From Chryseosolibacter sp036402075 (lineage in GTDB: Bacteria; Bacteroidota; Bacteroidia; Cytophagales; Cyclobacteriaceae), in assembly GCA_036402075.1 (NCBI GenBank), contig DASWTP010000142.1, forward strand, positions 20,647 through 84,646: a DNA stretch of 64,000 nt, in the 5' to 3' direction. Below the pieces are notes generated by a model. It saw nothing but the letters and a program-made list of their open reading frames with translations. It had not been told where the DNA came from and searched no databases. Both the position numbers and the translations under genes were made by a program. The stretch's first letter is position 1; each line of letters begins with the position of its first letter. Of this stretch, positions 33,321 through 41,767 are shown one piece after another.

Positions 33321-33328
33321 CAAAGGTA
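33321..33328 (-). promoter_or_regulatory. -7 promoter element (TACCTTTG) for the CHAT gene
   Basis: Exact TAnnTTTG on the minus strand, 19 bases ahead of the CHAT gene ATG. No -33 TTG at the usual distance. Confidence 0.55.
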
Positions 33329-33356
33329 ATAAAGCGGCAGGACTGTAGGTACATCA

Positions 33357-33388
33357 AATAAAAAGCCCTCATCCGGTTGGGTGAGGGC
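33357..33388 (-). terminator. terminator after the TIM-barrel isomerase gene
   Basis: GCCCTCA (33365-33371) pairs with TGAGGGC (33382-33388), followed on the minus strand by TTTTTA. It lies 24 bases after the stop at 33413 and ends the 34656-33413 transcript. Confidence 0.8.
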
Positions 33389-33412
33389 ACGTGTGGTTTG
33401 TGATACGTAAGA

Positions 33413-34324
33413 TCAGAAGCTGTCACTCTCGCGATACGCCTTGATCAGCGCCAGCTCGCCTTCTTTGCCCGGCAGTGCGTTGCCATGCTCCATGCCCCAG
33501 ACTCCTCTGAAGCCTTTACTGTGCACGTGTTTGAAAATGTTTTTGTAATTGAGCTCCCCGGTGGTTGGTTCTTTTCTGCCTGGATTGTCTCCAATCTGGA
33601 AGTAAGCGATTTCATCCCAGCACCGGTCAATGTTCGCGATCACATTCCCTTCATTCCGCTGCATGTGGTAGATATCGAAAAGGATTTTGCACGAAGGGCT
33701 GTTTACAGCCTTACAGATCTCGTAGGTTTGGTCGGAGTAGCGCAGAAATAAGTCAGGATTATCGCTCAGTGGTTCCAGCACCATGACAAGGTTGAGCGGC
33801 TCAAAAATTTCAGCGCCCCTGCGAAGGGCATCAACCACATTTGCCGTCTGGATTCCGATTGGAAGCTTGCGTTCAAAGTATCCCGGAACAACGGTCATCC
33901 ATTTCGCATTGACGCGCTTAGCAGCCTCCACCGATTTCTTGCAGGTATTAACAAACGTCTCTTTGAATTCCGGTTTGCCGGTAGCAAGGGAAACTTTCCA
34001 GTTGTCGCCACCATCAATCACAAATACACCCATGGTCATTCCAAGTCGCGCGAGTTCGTTTCCAATTTTCTCCTGTTCCTCTACAGGACGGCCTAATAGT
34101 CCATTGTCCTCGATAGCCCGAAAACCCTGATCGTGCATGAACTTGATCTGGTCGATGAAATTTTTGCCGGCATGGGCTTCAAACATCCCCTGGTGTGGAG
34201 CATAGTTTAGTTGAAATGTTTTTTCCGCTGGTAGATTATTTTTGGGTTTACCAAATGTCTGTCCCAAGGTGAGTGCAGACGCGGTGGTCAGGAGTCCGGT
34301 TTGAAGAAAGTTTCTTCTTTTCAT
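33413..34324 (-). CDS. exported sugar phosphate isomerase/epimerase (hydroxypyruvate isomerase-like TIM barrel)
   Basis: 303 residues. The start MKRRNFLQTGLLTTASALTLG looks like a Tat signal with a twin-arginine-like RRNF. The rest is a xylose-isomerase-like TIM barrel: FRAIEDNGLLGRPVEEQ, ILFDIYHMQRNEGN (metal ligands Asp and His), FQIGDNPGRKEPTTGELNY and WGMEHG. Hydroxypyruvate isomerase relatives share the DxYHxQ and GRxEPxxGE signatures. The substrate is unknown. A 14-base gap separates it from the monooxygenase-like gene upstream. Confidence 0.85.
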   Translation of the reverse strand: MKRRNFLQTGLLTTASALTLGQTFGKPKNNLPAEKTFQLNYAPHQGMFEAHAGKNFIDQIKFMHDQGFRAIEDNGLLGRPVEEQEKIGNELARLGMTMGVFVIDGGDNWKVSLATGKPEFKETFVNTCKKSVEAAKRVNAKWMTVVPGYFERKLPIGIQTANVVDALRRGAEIFEPLNLVMVLEPLSDNPDLFLRYSDQTYEICKAVNSPSCKILFDIYHMQRNEGNVIANIDRCWDEIAYFQIGDNPGRKEPTTGELNYKNIFKHVHSKGFRGVWGMEHGNALPGKEGELALIKAYRESDSF

Positions 34325-34338
34325 ATAGGATGCAGATG

Positions 34339-34656
34339 TTAGTTGATGGATTCAAATTCAGGGAACATGCTTGAGAATTCTTCAATGTTCGTTGGTGTCT
34401 CAAAGTCACACACCTCGCCAAATCTTGCCCAAAGCTTCTGAACTTCGGTATTGGTGTGTGCCTGATCAATAGACTCTCGCGATTTCCATTCAAACACTTC
34501 AATCACACAGTTGTTTTTGGCTTGCATGACGATCGGTTCCCGATCAGTGATCAGGTTTTGAGTCTTAAGAATTGGTAGATGCTCTGCCACCAGCTGCAGG
34601 AGCTGCTTCTCTTTCCCCGGCTTAGGTCGATAGATAGCGAATGTAATTCTGCCCAT
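34339..34656 (-). CDS. ABM-type dimeric alpha-beta barrel protein
   Basis: 105 residues. The antibiotic-biosynthesis-monooxygenase (ABM) fold is suggested by the YRPKPGKEKQLLQLVAEHLP start, the VIEVFEWKSRESIDQAH strand-helix pair and the EVQKLWARFGEVCDF helix. These small dimers bind small molecules and some are monooxygenases or dehydratases. It precedes the TIM-barrel gene by 14 bases and the two probably form an operon. Confidence 0.72.
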   Translation of the reverse strand: MGRITFAIYRPKPGKEKQLLQLVAEHLPILKTQNLITDREPIVMQAKNNCVIEVFEWKSRESIDQAHTNTEVQKLWARFGEVCDFETPTNIEEFSSMFPEFESIN

Positions 34657-34734
34657 GTGACTGGTTTAGTGGATAAGTAAGTTAGAAAGATTTGGCCATA
34701 AATTCCAAGCACCGGATTAATGCCATAAAGGTTG

Positions 34735-34742
34735 TACTTTTG
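34735..34742 (+). promoter_or_regulatory. -7 promoter element (TACTTTTG) for the RsmB-like gene
   Basis: Exact TAnnTTTG 17 bases ahead of the ATG at 34759. No clear -33 box. Confidence 0.55.
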
Positions 34743-34758
34743 TTGCCAATTAAAATTC

Positions 34759-35952
34759 ATGAGACTTCACCGCTCCACTTCCGAAGCTGTTGTTCAGGCA
34801 CTTGATGCCATCTTTGGCGGCAAACGCTATGCAGACAAAGTAATTGAGAAGGTTTTGAAATCGAATCCCAAGTGGGGCGCGCGCGACAGGCGGTTCATTG
34901 CGGAAACCACTTACGATATCGTTCGGTGGTATCTGTTGCTGAAACGCTGCACCGAAGCGAAAGGAGACGACTATTGGAAACTTCTCGCGGGATGGTGCGC
35001 GCTCAACGGTGTCGATCTTCCGGCATGGGACGAGTTCAAAGGTGTGAACGTCAAAAAAGTACGCGATGAAGAACAAAAAGCCAGGGCCGTCCGAAGAGTT
35101 CGTGAATCAATTCCCGACTGGCTTGATGAGCTTGGCGAGCAGGAACTTGGAAAACTATGGGATAAAGAACTTCAATCGCTCAACGAGGAGGCCGATGTTG
35201 TTCTGCGCGTTAATACCTTAAAAGTTTCCAAACGTGAGTTGCACGATCGGCTTGAGGAGGAAGAAGTGCTCACTCAGCCGCTGGATAATTTTCCGGATGC
35301 GCTTGTATTGGAAGAACGGCAGAATGTTTTTGTAACTCCTGCTTTTAAAGATGGCCTGTTTGAAGTTCAGGATGCTGCTTCGCAAATGATCGCTCCTTTT
35401 TTGCGGATCGAACCCGGCATGCGCGTAATCGATGCATGCGCTGGGGCCGGAGGAAAAACCTTGCACCTTGCCGCGCTTATGGAGAATAAAGGGCGCATCG
35501 TGGCCATGGATGTTGAGCAGTGGAAACTCGATGAGTTGTCGAAACGCGCACGCAGGGCAGGGGTAAGCAATATGGAAACGCGCTTTATTGAATCGTCAAA
35601 GACGGTGAAGCGCCTTGAGAATAGTTCTGATCGTCTGCTGCTCGATGTTCCGTGTTCCGGCCTCGGTGTGCTTCGCAGGAACCCTGATGCGAAATGGAAA
35701 TTATCGCTCGAGTTTATTGGAAAGGTAAAAGAGCTTCAGCAACATATTCTTAATGACTACTGCATGATGGTAAAGCCCGGGGGAATGCTTGTGTATTCTA
35801 CGTGCAGTATTCTCTCGTCTGAAAATGAAAAGCAGGTCAAGCAATTTCTCGATGCAAAAGGAGATCAGTTTGAACTCGTTGAAGAGAAAAGAACGTGGCC
35901 CTCAGAAGGGTTTGATGGATTCTATATGGCGCTGATCAAGCGGCTGAAATAG
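34759..35952 (+). CDS. RsmB/NOP2-family RNA (cytosine-5) methyltransferase
   Basis: 397 residues from the ATG at 34759. The N-terminal NusB-like RNA-binding helices (about 1-130) are followed by the SAM domain: DACAGAGGKTLHLAALM near 228-244, MDVEQWKLDEL, LLDVPCSGLGVLRRNPD (catalytic-type Cys in PCS) and YSTCSI (second Cys). Both cysteines of the m5C methyltransferase family are present. The target is probably 16S rRNA (C967 in E. coli), but other sites are possible. It stands alone on the plus strand in a mainly minus-strand region. Confidence 0.9.
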   Translation: MRLHRSTSEAVVQALDAIFGGKRYADKVIEKVLKSNPKWGARDRRFIAETTYDIVRWYLLLKRCTEAKGDDYWKLLAGWCALNGVDLPAWDEFKGVNVKKVRDEEQKARAVRRVRESIPDWLDELGEQELGKLWDKELQSLNEEADVVLRVNTLKVSKRELHDRLEEEEVLTQPLDNFPDALVLEERQNVFVTPAFKDGLFEVQDAASQMIAPFLRIEPGMRVIDACAGAGGKTLHLAALMENKGRIVAMDVEQWKLDELSKRARRAGVSNMETRFIESSKTVKRLENSSDRLLLDVPCSGLGVLRRNPDAKWKLSLEFIGKVKELQQHILNDYCMMVKPGGMLVYSTCSILSSENEKQVKQFLDAKGDQFELVEEKRTWPSEGFDGFYMALIKRLK

Positions 35953-35959
35953 CAGGAGT

Positions 35960-36669
35960 TCAAAACAGATTTTTGAGGTTCCACCACCATCTCCGAAAGC
36001 TAATCCGTTTTGTCGCCCTCGCTCCGCCTACAACAATGCCGCCAAGAGGCATTAATTCGGCTTCCATTCTTACAATCATTTCATCAGCGCCTGATACCCT
36101 GAGCGTTTGTGATTTAAGCCCTATGAACATGAACGAAAGCTCATCCTTGTCCTCAAGCTCTTCCGGAAAACGAAATTTGCCATCCGCATCTGTGTAGGTT
36201 TCCGTTTTCGTCCCGACCAACAATACACGAACAGCAGGCAGCGCCAGGCCATCCTCAGCAGATAATACGGTTCCAGTCACGATGCGCAACTTTTTTCTTC
36301 TTGGTTCACTACCACGGGCGAATCGTCTGTTGTGATGGAATATGCCAGCGGCACATTGGGTTGAGCAGTAGTGGGTTTTGATACGGTGGCGAGAGACAAA
36401 GCCATCAATCCTGCTTTCCAGAATCGCCACCCGGGGTTGATGTCAGGCGTTCCGAAACTGTAGGTTGTGAGTTGCTCAGGGCGGAATTTTCCGCACGTGT
36501 TTGCAGGTTTATTCTTGAAGTAGTCGATGAGCTGCTGATCGCTCAACCTGGTAAAATCAATCACTTCCTTCGAGCATGACTGACAGAATGCACCGTTAGA
36601 AGTTGGTGTGAAGCTTTCGCACTTTTCAGAACATGGTGAAGCGAGGGTAATGGTAAATGATTTTTTCAT
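35960..36669 (-). pseudogene. exported carboxypeptidase-regulatory-like protein, broken by a frameshift
   Basis: Two adjacent minus-strand frames look like one gene. The first (36669 to 36277) begins MKKSFTITLASPCSEKCESF, has the CQSCSKEVIDFTRLSDQQLIDYF cysteine segment and ends NQEEKSCAS. The second frame (to 35960) continues KKLRIVTGTVLSAEDGLALPAV and VRVLLVGTKTETYTDADGKFRF, the carboxypeptidase-regulatory-like domain. The break sits at a six-A run (36291-36296); one more A restores NQEEKKLRIVTG. This may be a real mutation, a phase-variable site or a sequence error. Function unknown. Confidence 0.75.
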
Positions 36670-36736
36670 AGGCGTACCTCTTGCACCTATGATGCGATAT
36701 TCCCTGATTTTCCATAAAGTTCCGTGTTAGGTTCTC

Positions 36737-37471
36737 TCACGCAGAAAGGGTTAGCCTTGAGGCCGCGCCTTCATCGAGTATGATCAAGCCATGGCTGAGG
36801 GTTTGCATAATACTGCCTGGTACTTGTTCTGTGACCGGACCTTCGACTACTTTTTGAATGATTGCAGATTTTTTTTCTCCACTCGCAATGACAATGGTGG
36901 TTTTTGCTTCGGTAATGTGCCGCATGCCAAGCGTGATGCCTTGTTTCAGGACAGTAGATTCACTGAAATATTTTTGAGCGACCTTCTTTGTTGATTCTTC
37001 CAGGTCGACCACGTGACAATAGCTGTTGAACGAAGAACCAGGCTCATTTAACCCGAGGTGTCCATTCATTCCGATGCCCACAACAATCAGGTCAAGGCCA
37101 CCGTTACTCAGGATGAATTGATCTACCTTTTTGCATTCAACCTGCAAGTCTTCCGCTTTTGGATTGAAGAAAACAATCCGGCTTGCAGGAATATTTGCAG
37201 CATCGAAAAACGTGGAATACATGTAGTGTTGGCAGCTACCTGGGTCTGAGCGATCCATACCAACCCACTCATCAAGACCTACAAATTTTGCCTGGCTGAA
37301 ATCGGCTTTTCGTTCACGAATCAGCTTAGCCAGTATGCTGAGCATGCCGGTGGGCGAATCTCCTGACGGAAAGCAAAATATACTTTGAGGCTTACGGGCC
37401 ACTTGTGCTAAAACAAGGTCAGCCGCGGCAGCTGACATTTCATCATACGTTTTGCGAATAATTACTTTCAT
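36737..37471 (-). CDS. nagB: glucosamine-6-phosphate deaminase
   Basis: 244 residues from the ATG at 37471. It isomerises and deaminates glucosamine-6-phosphate to fructose-6-phosphate and ammonia. Visible are FPSGDSPTGML near 35, GLDEWVGM (catalytic Asp) near 66, VVGIGMNGHLGLNEPG near 130-145 and the late ASGEKKSAII segment. It shows the full NagB-type fold but lacks the longer C-terminal tail of the allosteric E. coli enzyme. A TAnnTTTG element lies only 3 bases before the ATG. Confidence 0.9.
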   Translation of the reverse strand: MKVIIRKTYDEMSAAAADLVLAQVARKPQSIFCFPSGDSPTGMLSILAKLIRERKADFSQAKFVGLDEWVGMDRSDPGSCQHYMYSTFFDAANIPASRIVFFNPKAEDLQVECKKVDQFILSNGGLDLIVVGIGMNGHLGLNEPGSSFNSYCHVVDLEESTKKVAQKYFSESTVLKQGITLGMRHITEAKTTIVIASGEKKSAIIQKVVEGPVTEQVPGSIMQTLSHGLIILDEGAASRLTLSA

Positions 37472-37474
37472 GCA

Positions 37475-37482
37475 CAAAAGTA
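37475..37482 (-). promoter_or_regulatory. -7 promoter element (TACTTTTG) directly before nagB
   Basis: Exact TAnnTTTG on the minus strand, 3 bases ahead of the nagB ATG, so the transcript would be leaderless. It also lies beyond the stop of the preceding Dabb gene. Confidence 0.45.
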
Positions 37483-37488
37483 CACTAC

Positions 37489-37899
37489 TTACACGTCAAT
37501 GGCATCATACACGATGACCTTTTCCCACAGGTGAGAGTATTGCTCGACAAACTTTTTATGAAGGGGGTGAACCTGGTAAACGTTTTGTCCTTCCACGTCA
37601 TCAAAGAACATGAGTTCCGAAACATGATAACTGCTGTCGACCACAGGGCGTTTTTCCGTGCTGGCCGGAACGCCAATATGAAGTTTTTTGATTGTTTCAA
37701 TTTTCGCGAGTGTGCGAAGGCCTTCAATGAGTTTCTCCTGATCTTCTTTAGAGTTCGGGTTCTTCAGCCAGAAGAAGACGTGATGCAGGAGCTGTTTTTT
37801 ATCTTTTTTTTCCATAGTCGGCATTGCTGTGGCGGCTGCAGTTACGCCAAGCGCTGCTGCAGTAGCGACAAACGTTCTTCGATTTTGCTTTTCCATCAT
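37489..37899 (-). CDS. Dabb-domain (stress-responsive alpha-beta barrel) protein, exported
   Basis: 136 residues. An N-terminal Tat-like signal (RRTFVATAAALGVTAAATAMP) precedes a Dabb-type dimeric alpha-beta barrel: LLHHVFFWLKNPNSKEDQEKL and YHVSELMFFDDVEG, with the late HPLHKKFVEQY helix. Such proteins often bind or degrade small aromatic compounds. The substrate is unknown. The nagB gene follows 17 bases later. Confidence 0.8.
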   Translation of the reverse strand: MMEKQNRRTFVATAAALGVTAAATAMPTMEKKDKKQLLHHVFFWLKNPNSKEDQEKLIEGLRTLAKIETIKKLHIGVPASTEKRPVVDSSYHVSELMFFDDVEGQNVYQVHPLHKKFVEQYSHLWEKVIVYDAIDV

Positions 37900-37967
37900 T
37901 TGTAAGTTAAACGGGGAGGAAGTTATAATCTTTCCTCGTCAAATGAAAGTAAATTTAGTCAATTTGA

Positions 37968-38357
37968 CTATATGGTGATTTCGATGCGGTTTTGTTCAGG
38001 GTCCAGAACAACGCTTTCATAGTAGCCATCGCCTGTGGTGCGTGGTTCGCCCACGATCGCGCAGCCTGCTAAGCGGAGCCTTTCGGTAAGGGAATCCACT
38101 CCATCTTTACTTCCCACACTGATGGCGAAATGCGTAATCCCGATGAATTGATTCGAATAATTTCCTTCGTGTTTTTCTATTCCCGGCATGTGCATGAGCT
38201 CGAGGCGCGAACCACCCTGAAATGACAGAAAATAAGACTCAAAGTTTTTCTTGGCATTCAAATATTTCTGACCCGAGGTGCAGTGAAAATAGGTGGTGTA
38301 AAACGTCTTCATTGCCTCGAGGTTTTGCACCCAGATGGCGAGATGCTCAATTCGCAT
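37968..38357 (-). CDS. VOC-family glyoxalase-like protein
   Basis: 129 residues from the ATG at 38357. The two beta-alpha-beta-beta-beta units of the VOC fold show MRIEHLAIWVQNLEAMKTFY at the start and GITHFAISVGSKDGVDSLTE in the middle; the end reads VVLDPEQNRIEI. Metal ligands typical of the family (His5 and a Glu near 55 and 127) can be placed. Substrate unknown; dioxygenases, glyoxalases and resistance proteins share the fold. Confidence 0.82.
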   Translation of the reverse strand: MRIEHLAIWVQNLEAMKTFYTTYFHCTSGQKYLNAKKNFESYFLSFQGGSRLELMHMPGIEKHEGNYSNQFIGITHFAISVGSKDGVDSLTERLRLAGCAIVGEPRTTGDGYYESVVLDPEQNRIEITI

Positions 38358-38448
38358 AACTTGCAAAGCCTGGTTTGATGTTAGTCTTTATATTGAACTG
38401 TCGACAAATTCTTTTTAGTGTACAATTTGAGATCGCGCACTCCAACCG

Positions 38449-39090
38449 CTATTGAATGTATCCCGGAACTGCGATGCCCGGTTTCAGCAGCGGATCGTTT
38501 ATCGGTGCGAGGCGTTTCATTTCAAGCGGAACAACGCCTGCCCAAATCGGTAAGTCGTAATCTTCTTCATCGTCCTTCGGACCCCCTGTTCTTACCTTGG
38601 CAGAAACCTCCTCGATCTTGAACGCGAGGACCATAGTAGCCTTCCACTCCCCAGCGTTTGGTTGGCGTACGTCATTCCAACGGCCAGGCTGCATCTTGTT
38701 TGTGAAGACTTCAAGTGCCGTGTACAGTTCCTGGTCATCTGTTACGCGTTCCGGAGTGCTGAACATGACCACGGACCTGTAATTCACTGAGTGATGAAAG
38801 GCTGATCGCGCCAATACCAAACCATCGATCAGCGTTGTGGAGATACACACAGGGAGTTTTTTCTCTGCGAGCTGGCGCATATAGAAACTTCCCACTGAAC
38901 CATGGATATATAGCTTGTCATTTATCCTGCAAAAACCAGTTGGAATTTGAACAGGGTTTCCTTCGTTCACATACGCCACCGTGCAGACAAGCGCCTCATC
39001 GAGGATGCTGTAAATTACCTCTTTGTCATACACAGCTCGTTTTGGAAGTCGTGTGATCGCTGTTCTGTCAGTCTTTTCAAAGGTTGCCAT
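38449..39090 (-). CDS. pyridoxamine-5'-phosphate-oxidase-type flavin-binding protein
   Basis: 213 residues. The FMN-binding split barrel begins with AITRLPKRAVYDKEVIYSILDEALVCTVAYV and has QIPTGFCRINDKLYIHGSVGSFYMRQL, where phosphate and flavin contacts are expected. This is the NimA/PPOX-like group. A four-copy GTCATTA heptamer array lies 9 bases upstream of the start codon. The reaction is unknown. Confidence 0.85.
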   Translation of the reverse strand: MATFEKTDRTAITRLPKRAVYDKEVIYSILDEALVCTVAYVNEGNPVQIPTGFCRINDKLYIHGSVGSFYMRQLAEKKLPVCISTTLIDGLVLARSAFHHSVNYRSVVMFSTPERVTDDQELYTALEVFTNKMQPGRWNDVRQPNAGEWKATMVLAFKIEEVSAKVRTGGPKDDEEDYDLPIWAGVVPLEMKRLAPINDPLLKPGIAVPGYIQ

Positions 39091-39098
39091 ACAAAATC

Positions 39099-39126
39099 GT
39101 CATTAGTCATTAGTCAATAGTCATTA
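39099..39126. repeat. tandem heptamer array (GTCATTA)x4 upstream of the PPOX-like gene
   Basis: GTCATTA at 39099-39105, 39106-39112 and 39120-39126, with GTCAATA at 39113-39119. The array ends 9 bases before the ATG at 39088-39090 and so lies in the 5' region of that minus-strand gene. Confidence 0.7.
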
Positions 39127-39187
39127 GGTCGGAGAGCAACTGGTTAATGGATGTTCGGAGCTTTGCCAAATACTTTTTTAAACCGTT

Positions 39188-40189
39188 CTATTTCGAGATT
39201 TCGAGGATGATCTTGCCGAAATGATTTCCTTGTTTCATTCGCTCGAATGCTTCGTTCACTTTGCTCAGCGGAAAAGTCTGGTCCATTACGGGTTTTATGT
39301 TCCGGCTTTCAAGAAAATCAAGCATGGAAAGAAATTCATCGCGGGTACCCATCGTGGTGCCGTGGATTGAAAGTTGTTTCCAGTACAAAAGTCTTGTCGA
39401 GATGTCCGAGATATTTCCAGCGGTGCGGCCGAAGTTTACAATTCTTCCTCCGGGCATCGCTAGCTCAATGAACTTTGAAAACTGTGGTCCACCCGCGCTG
39501 TCGATAATAATATCAAAGCCACCGGTTTCTTTTTGAGCTTTCGAAGCCCACTCCGGATCGTTATAGTTGTATCCTCCAAGGGCGCCCATCTGTTTTGCCT
39601 TCGCAATTTTTTCGTCAGAGCCTGATGTTACGAATACTCTTCCCTGGTAGGCCACGGCAAACTGCAGTACCCACAACCCCGCGCCACCACCAACACCTGA
39701 AATCAAAACTTTTTCTTTTGCACGCAGACGTGCTTTCGAAAAGAGTGCGCGATAGGCGGTCAGCGCTGAGAGTGGTACAGCAGCAGACTCGGCAAACGAC
39801 AGGTGCTCGGGCTTCTCGAAAATATATTTTTTCGAAATCGTGATGTATTCAGCAAATGTCCCGTTGTCAGGAAGGCCGAGGATTTTGAAAGAGTCGCCAT
39901 GGACGACCGGGTTGCTTCCCCACTCCAGGCTCGGGTTGATGACCACTTCAGCGCCCACGAGCATCGGATCGGCATCTTCGCCAACGTCTTCAATGATACC
40001 TGCACCGTCAGAGCCCAGGATAATTCCATTAGGAAATTGCTGGGTTTGTTCCTGCATCAGCCAGAGATCGCGGTGGTTGAGCGCTGCATATTTCAGCTTG
40101 ATCAGCACCTGATCTTTGATTGGCTTTGGTTTTTTTATTTCTTCAACGACTAGCGGTTGGTCTTTTGATTTAAATAGAGCAGCTTTCAT
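39188..40189 (-). CDS. quinone-oxidoreductase-like MDR family dehydrogenase
   Basis: 333 residues. It has the medium-chain dehydrogenase fold: KYAALNHRDLWLM near 35, GSDGAGIIEDVGEDA near 58 and the Rossmann loop SGVGGGAGLWVLQFAV near 165-180. The structural and catalytic zinc cysteines of alcohol dehydrogenases are absent (NHRD instead of a Cys-containing GVCHTD), so it is the zinc-free NADPH:quinone-reductase type. The GNAT gene ends 3 bases upstream, so both are likely co-transcribed. Confidence 0.85.
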   Translation of the reverse strand: MKAALFKSKDQPLVVEEIKKPKPIKDQVLIKLKYAALNHRDLWLMQEQTQQFPNGIILGSDGAGIIEDVGEDADPMLVGAEVVINPSLEWGSNPVVHGDSFKILGLPDNGTFAEYITISKKYIFEKPEHLSFAESAAVPLSALTAYRALFSKARLRAKEKVLISGVGGGAGLWVLQFAVAYQGRVFVTSGSDEKIAKAKQMGALGGYNYNDPEWASKAQKETGGFDIIIDSAGGPQFSKFIELAMPGGRIVNFGRTAGNISDISTRLLYWKQLSIHGTTMGTRDEFLSMLDFLESRNIKPVMDQTFPLSKVNEAFERMKQGNHFGKIILEISK

Positions 40190-40191
40190 GG

Positions 40192-40602
40192 TTAGCTTTT
40201 ACGATGACGAACGAAACAATGTTCGTGTCGTTCCATATTTACTTTCGGATAATATTCTCGCGCAGCGGGTGCAGCAAGCAGAATGAGCATTGTTTTGTCG
40301 CCAGAGACTTCGTGCGTCAGGTCGATGAGCTTTTTTCCAATCCCCTGGTGCTGAAATTTTTCGTCTACAGCAAGGTCGGACAGATAACAACAGTAGTTGA
40401 AATCAGTCAGTGCCCGTGAAACACCAACGAGGAGTGCGCCTGACCAGGCGGTGACAAGTACGTTAGCATGGTCGAGCATGTGCTGAATACGATTTTTGTC
40501 GCCCACAGGCCTGCGTTCGCCCAAGGTTGAGCGGTTCAAAACATCAATAAACTCCTCAGCAGTAATTTTTCGATTACTGTGATAATTGATTTCAGACGTC
40601 AT
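40192..40602 (-). CDS. GNAT-family N-acetyltransferase
   Basis: 136 residues. The acetyl-CoA loop reads VDEKFQHQGIGKKLIDLTHE (Q/R-x-x-G-x-G/A form) near 80, preceded by the strand CCYLSDLAVD and followed by LLAAPAAREYYPKVNM. This is a typical small GNAT domain of YhbS/RimI type. The substrate is unknown. It lies between ilvE and the quinone oxidoreductase gene on the same strand. Confidence 0.85.
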   Translation of the reverse strand: MTSEINYHSNRKITAEEFIDVLNRSTLGERRPVGDKNRIQHMLDHANVLVTAWSGALLVGVSRALTDFNYCCYLSDLAVDEKFQHQGIGKKLIDLTHEVSGDKTMLILLAAPAAREYYPKVNMERHEHCFVRHRKS

Positions 40603-40615
40603 GCTTGAAATTCAG

Positions 40616-41692
40616 TTAGATCTTGACGATGTAATTCCATCCATACGGATCAGGCTCTAACCCAAGGCGCAGGTTGTGAAGTTTCTTTTTCACTTGCTGC
40701 TGGAAGCTGGTCGGTCCAGCGGTTGGAATCTGATAATCGGTTCCGTTGATCTGGATCACTGCTATCGGGGCGACTACCGCAGCGGTTCCTGCACCAAAGG
40801 CCTCGGTCAAGGTTCCCTTCGCAAAACCCTGTTCGATTTCTTCAACGGTAACTTTTCGTTCTTCGATCTTAAATGTTGGAATTTCTTTTGCCAGTGTCAG
40901 GATTGAATCACGTGTAACACCATCAAGAATTGCTGTGTTCAATTGGGGCGTTACAAGATTTCCGTTCAACACGAACATCACGTTCATCATACCCACCTCG
41001 TCAATATATTTGTGCTCTTTGCTGTCGGTCCACAATATCTGGTCGAAACCTTCTTCGCGCGCTATTTGAGTGGGATAGAATGCGCCTCCATAGTTACCGG
41101 CACATTTTGCAAATCCGGTTCCGCCTTCGGCCGTGCGAACGAAATGATTCTCTACTTTTAACCGGTAAGGTTTAGCCTGGTACGGACCCACCGGGCAAGT
41201 CATGATCACAAACTTATATTGATCGGACACCTTTACGCCAAGTCTGGATTCAGAAGCGAAAACGACCGGGCGGATGTAGAGCGAAGATCCTTCACCATCG
41301 GGCACCCACTGCTGATCGGTTTCAATTATGGCCTGAAGGCTTGCGAGCCACATTTCTTCACTGATGGTTGGCATACACATGCGCTCAAGCGATTTATTAA
41401 AACGGCTCAGGTGTTTGTGCGGACGAAATATGTTGATGTCGCCATTTTTCATTCTAAAGGCTTTCATACCTTCGAAAACCGCTTGTCCATAGTGCAGCGA
41501 CAGCATGGCGGGTGACATCTTCATCTCACCGAAGGGAACCACGACTGGTGTGCTCCAACGCCCTTTATCAAACTCGGCTACAAGCATATGATCTGAAATG
41601 TGTTTTCCGAATTCAAGGTTGTTGAAATCCACCTCACTTATTCTCGATTTTTTGATCCGCTCAACAGCGATGGTTGGTGTCAGGGTAGTCAT
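40616..41692 (-). CDS. ilvE: branched-chain amino acid aminotransferase
   Basis: 358 residues, the length of the larger bacterial/eukaryotic BCAT type. The PLP-binding lysine is in GFAKCAGNYGG near residue 206, with HYGQAVFEGMKAF near 66, RPVVFASESRLGV and LDGVTRDSIL. It transaminates leucine, isoleucine and valine with 2-oxoglutarate and is the main link of the branched-chain pathway. The other ilv/leu genes are not in the window. Confidence 0.95.
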   Translation of the reverse strand: MTTLTPTIAVERIKKSRISEVDFNNLEFGKHISDHMLVAEFDKGRWSTPVVVPFGEMKMSPAMLSLHYGQAVFEGMKAFRMKNGDINIFRPHKHLSRFNKSLERMCMPTISEEMWLASLQAIIETDQQWVPDGEGSSLYIRPVVFASESRLGVKVSDQYKFVIMTCPVGPYQAKPYRLKVENHFVRTAEGGTGFAKCAGNYGGAFYPTQIAREEGFDQILWTDSKEHKYIDEVGMMNVMFVLNGNLVTPQLNTAILDGVTRDSILTLAKEIPTFKIEERKVTVEEIEQGFAKGTLTEAFGAGTAAVVAPIAVIQINGTDYQIPTAGPTSFQQQVKKKLHNLRLGLEPDPYGWNYIVKI

Positions 41693-41767
41693 GGTTTCTA
41701 GTGTTATCTCGTGAATTTCAGCATTAATCCTTTAATTTTTCTCCAATGTCAGGAGTTTTTTAATTGA

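Noticed and set aside
37956..37970. 15-base palindrome TAGTCAATTTGACTA at the end of the VOC gene
   Set aside because: It overlaps the stop codon, has no T-run and is not placed like an operator for the next gene, so it was not listed as a site.
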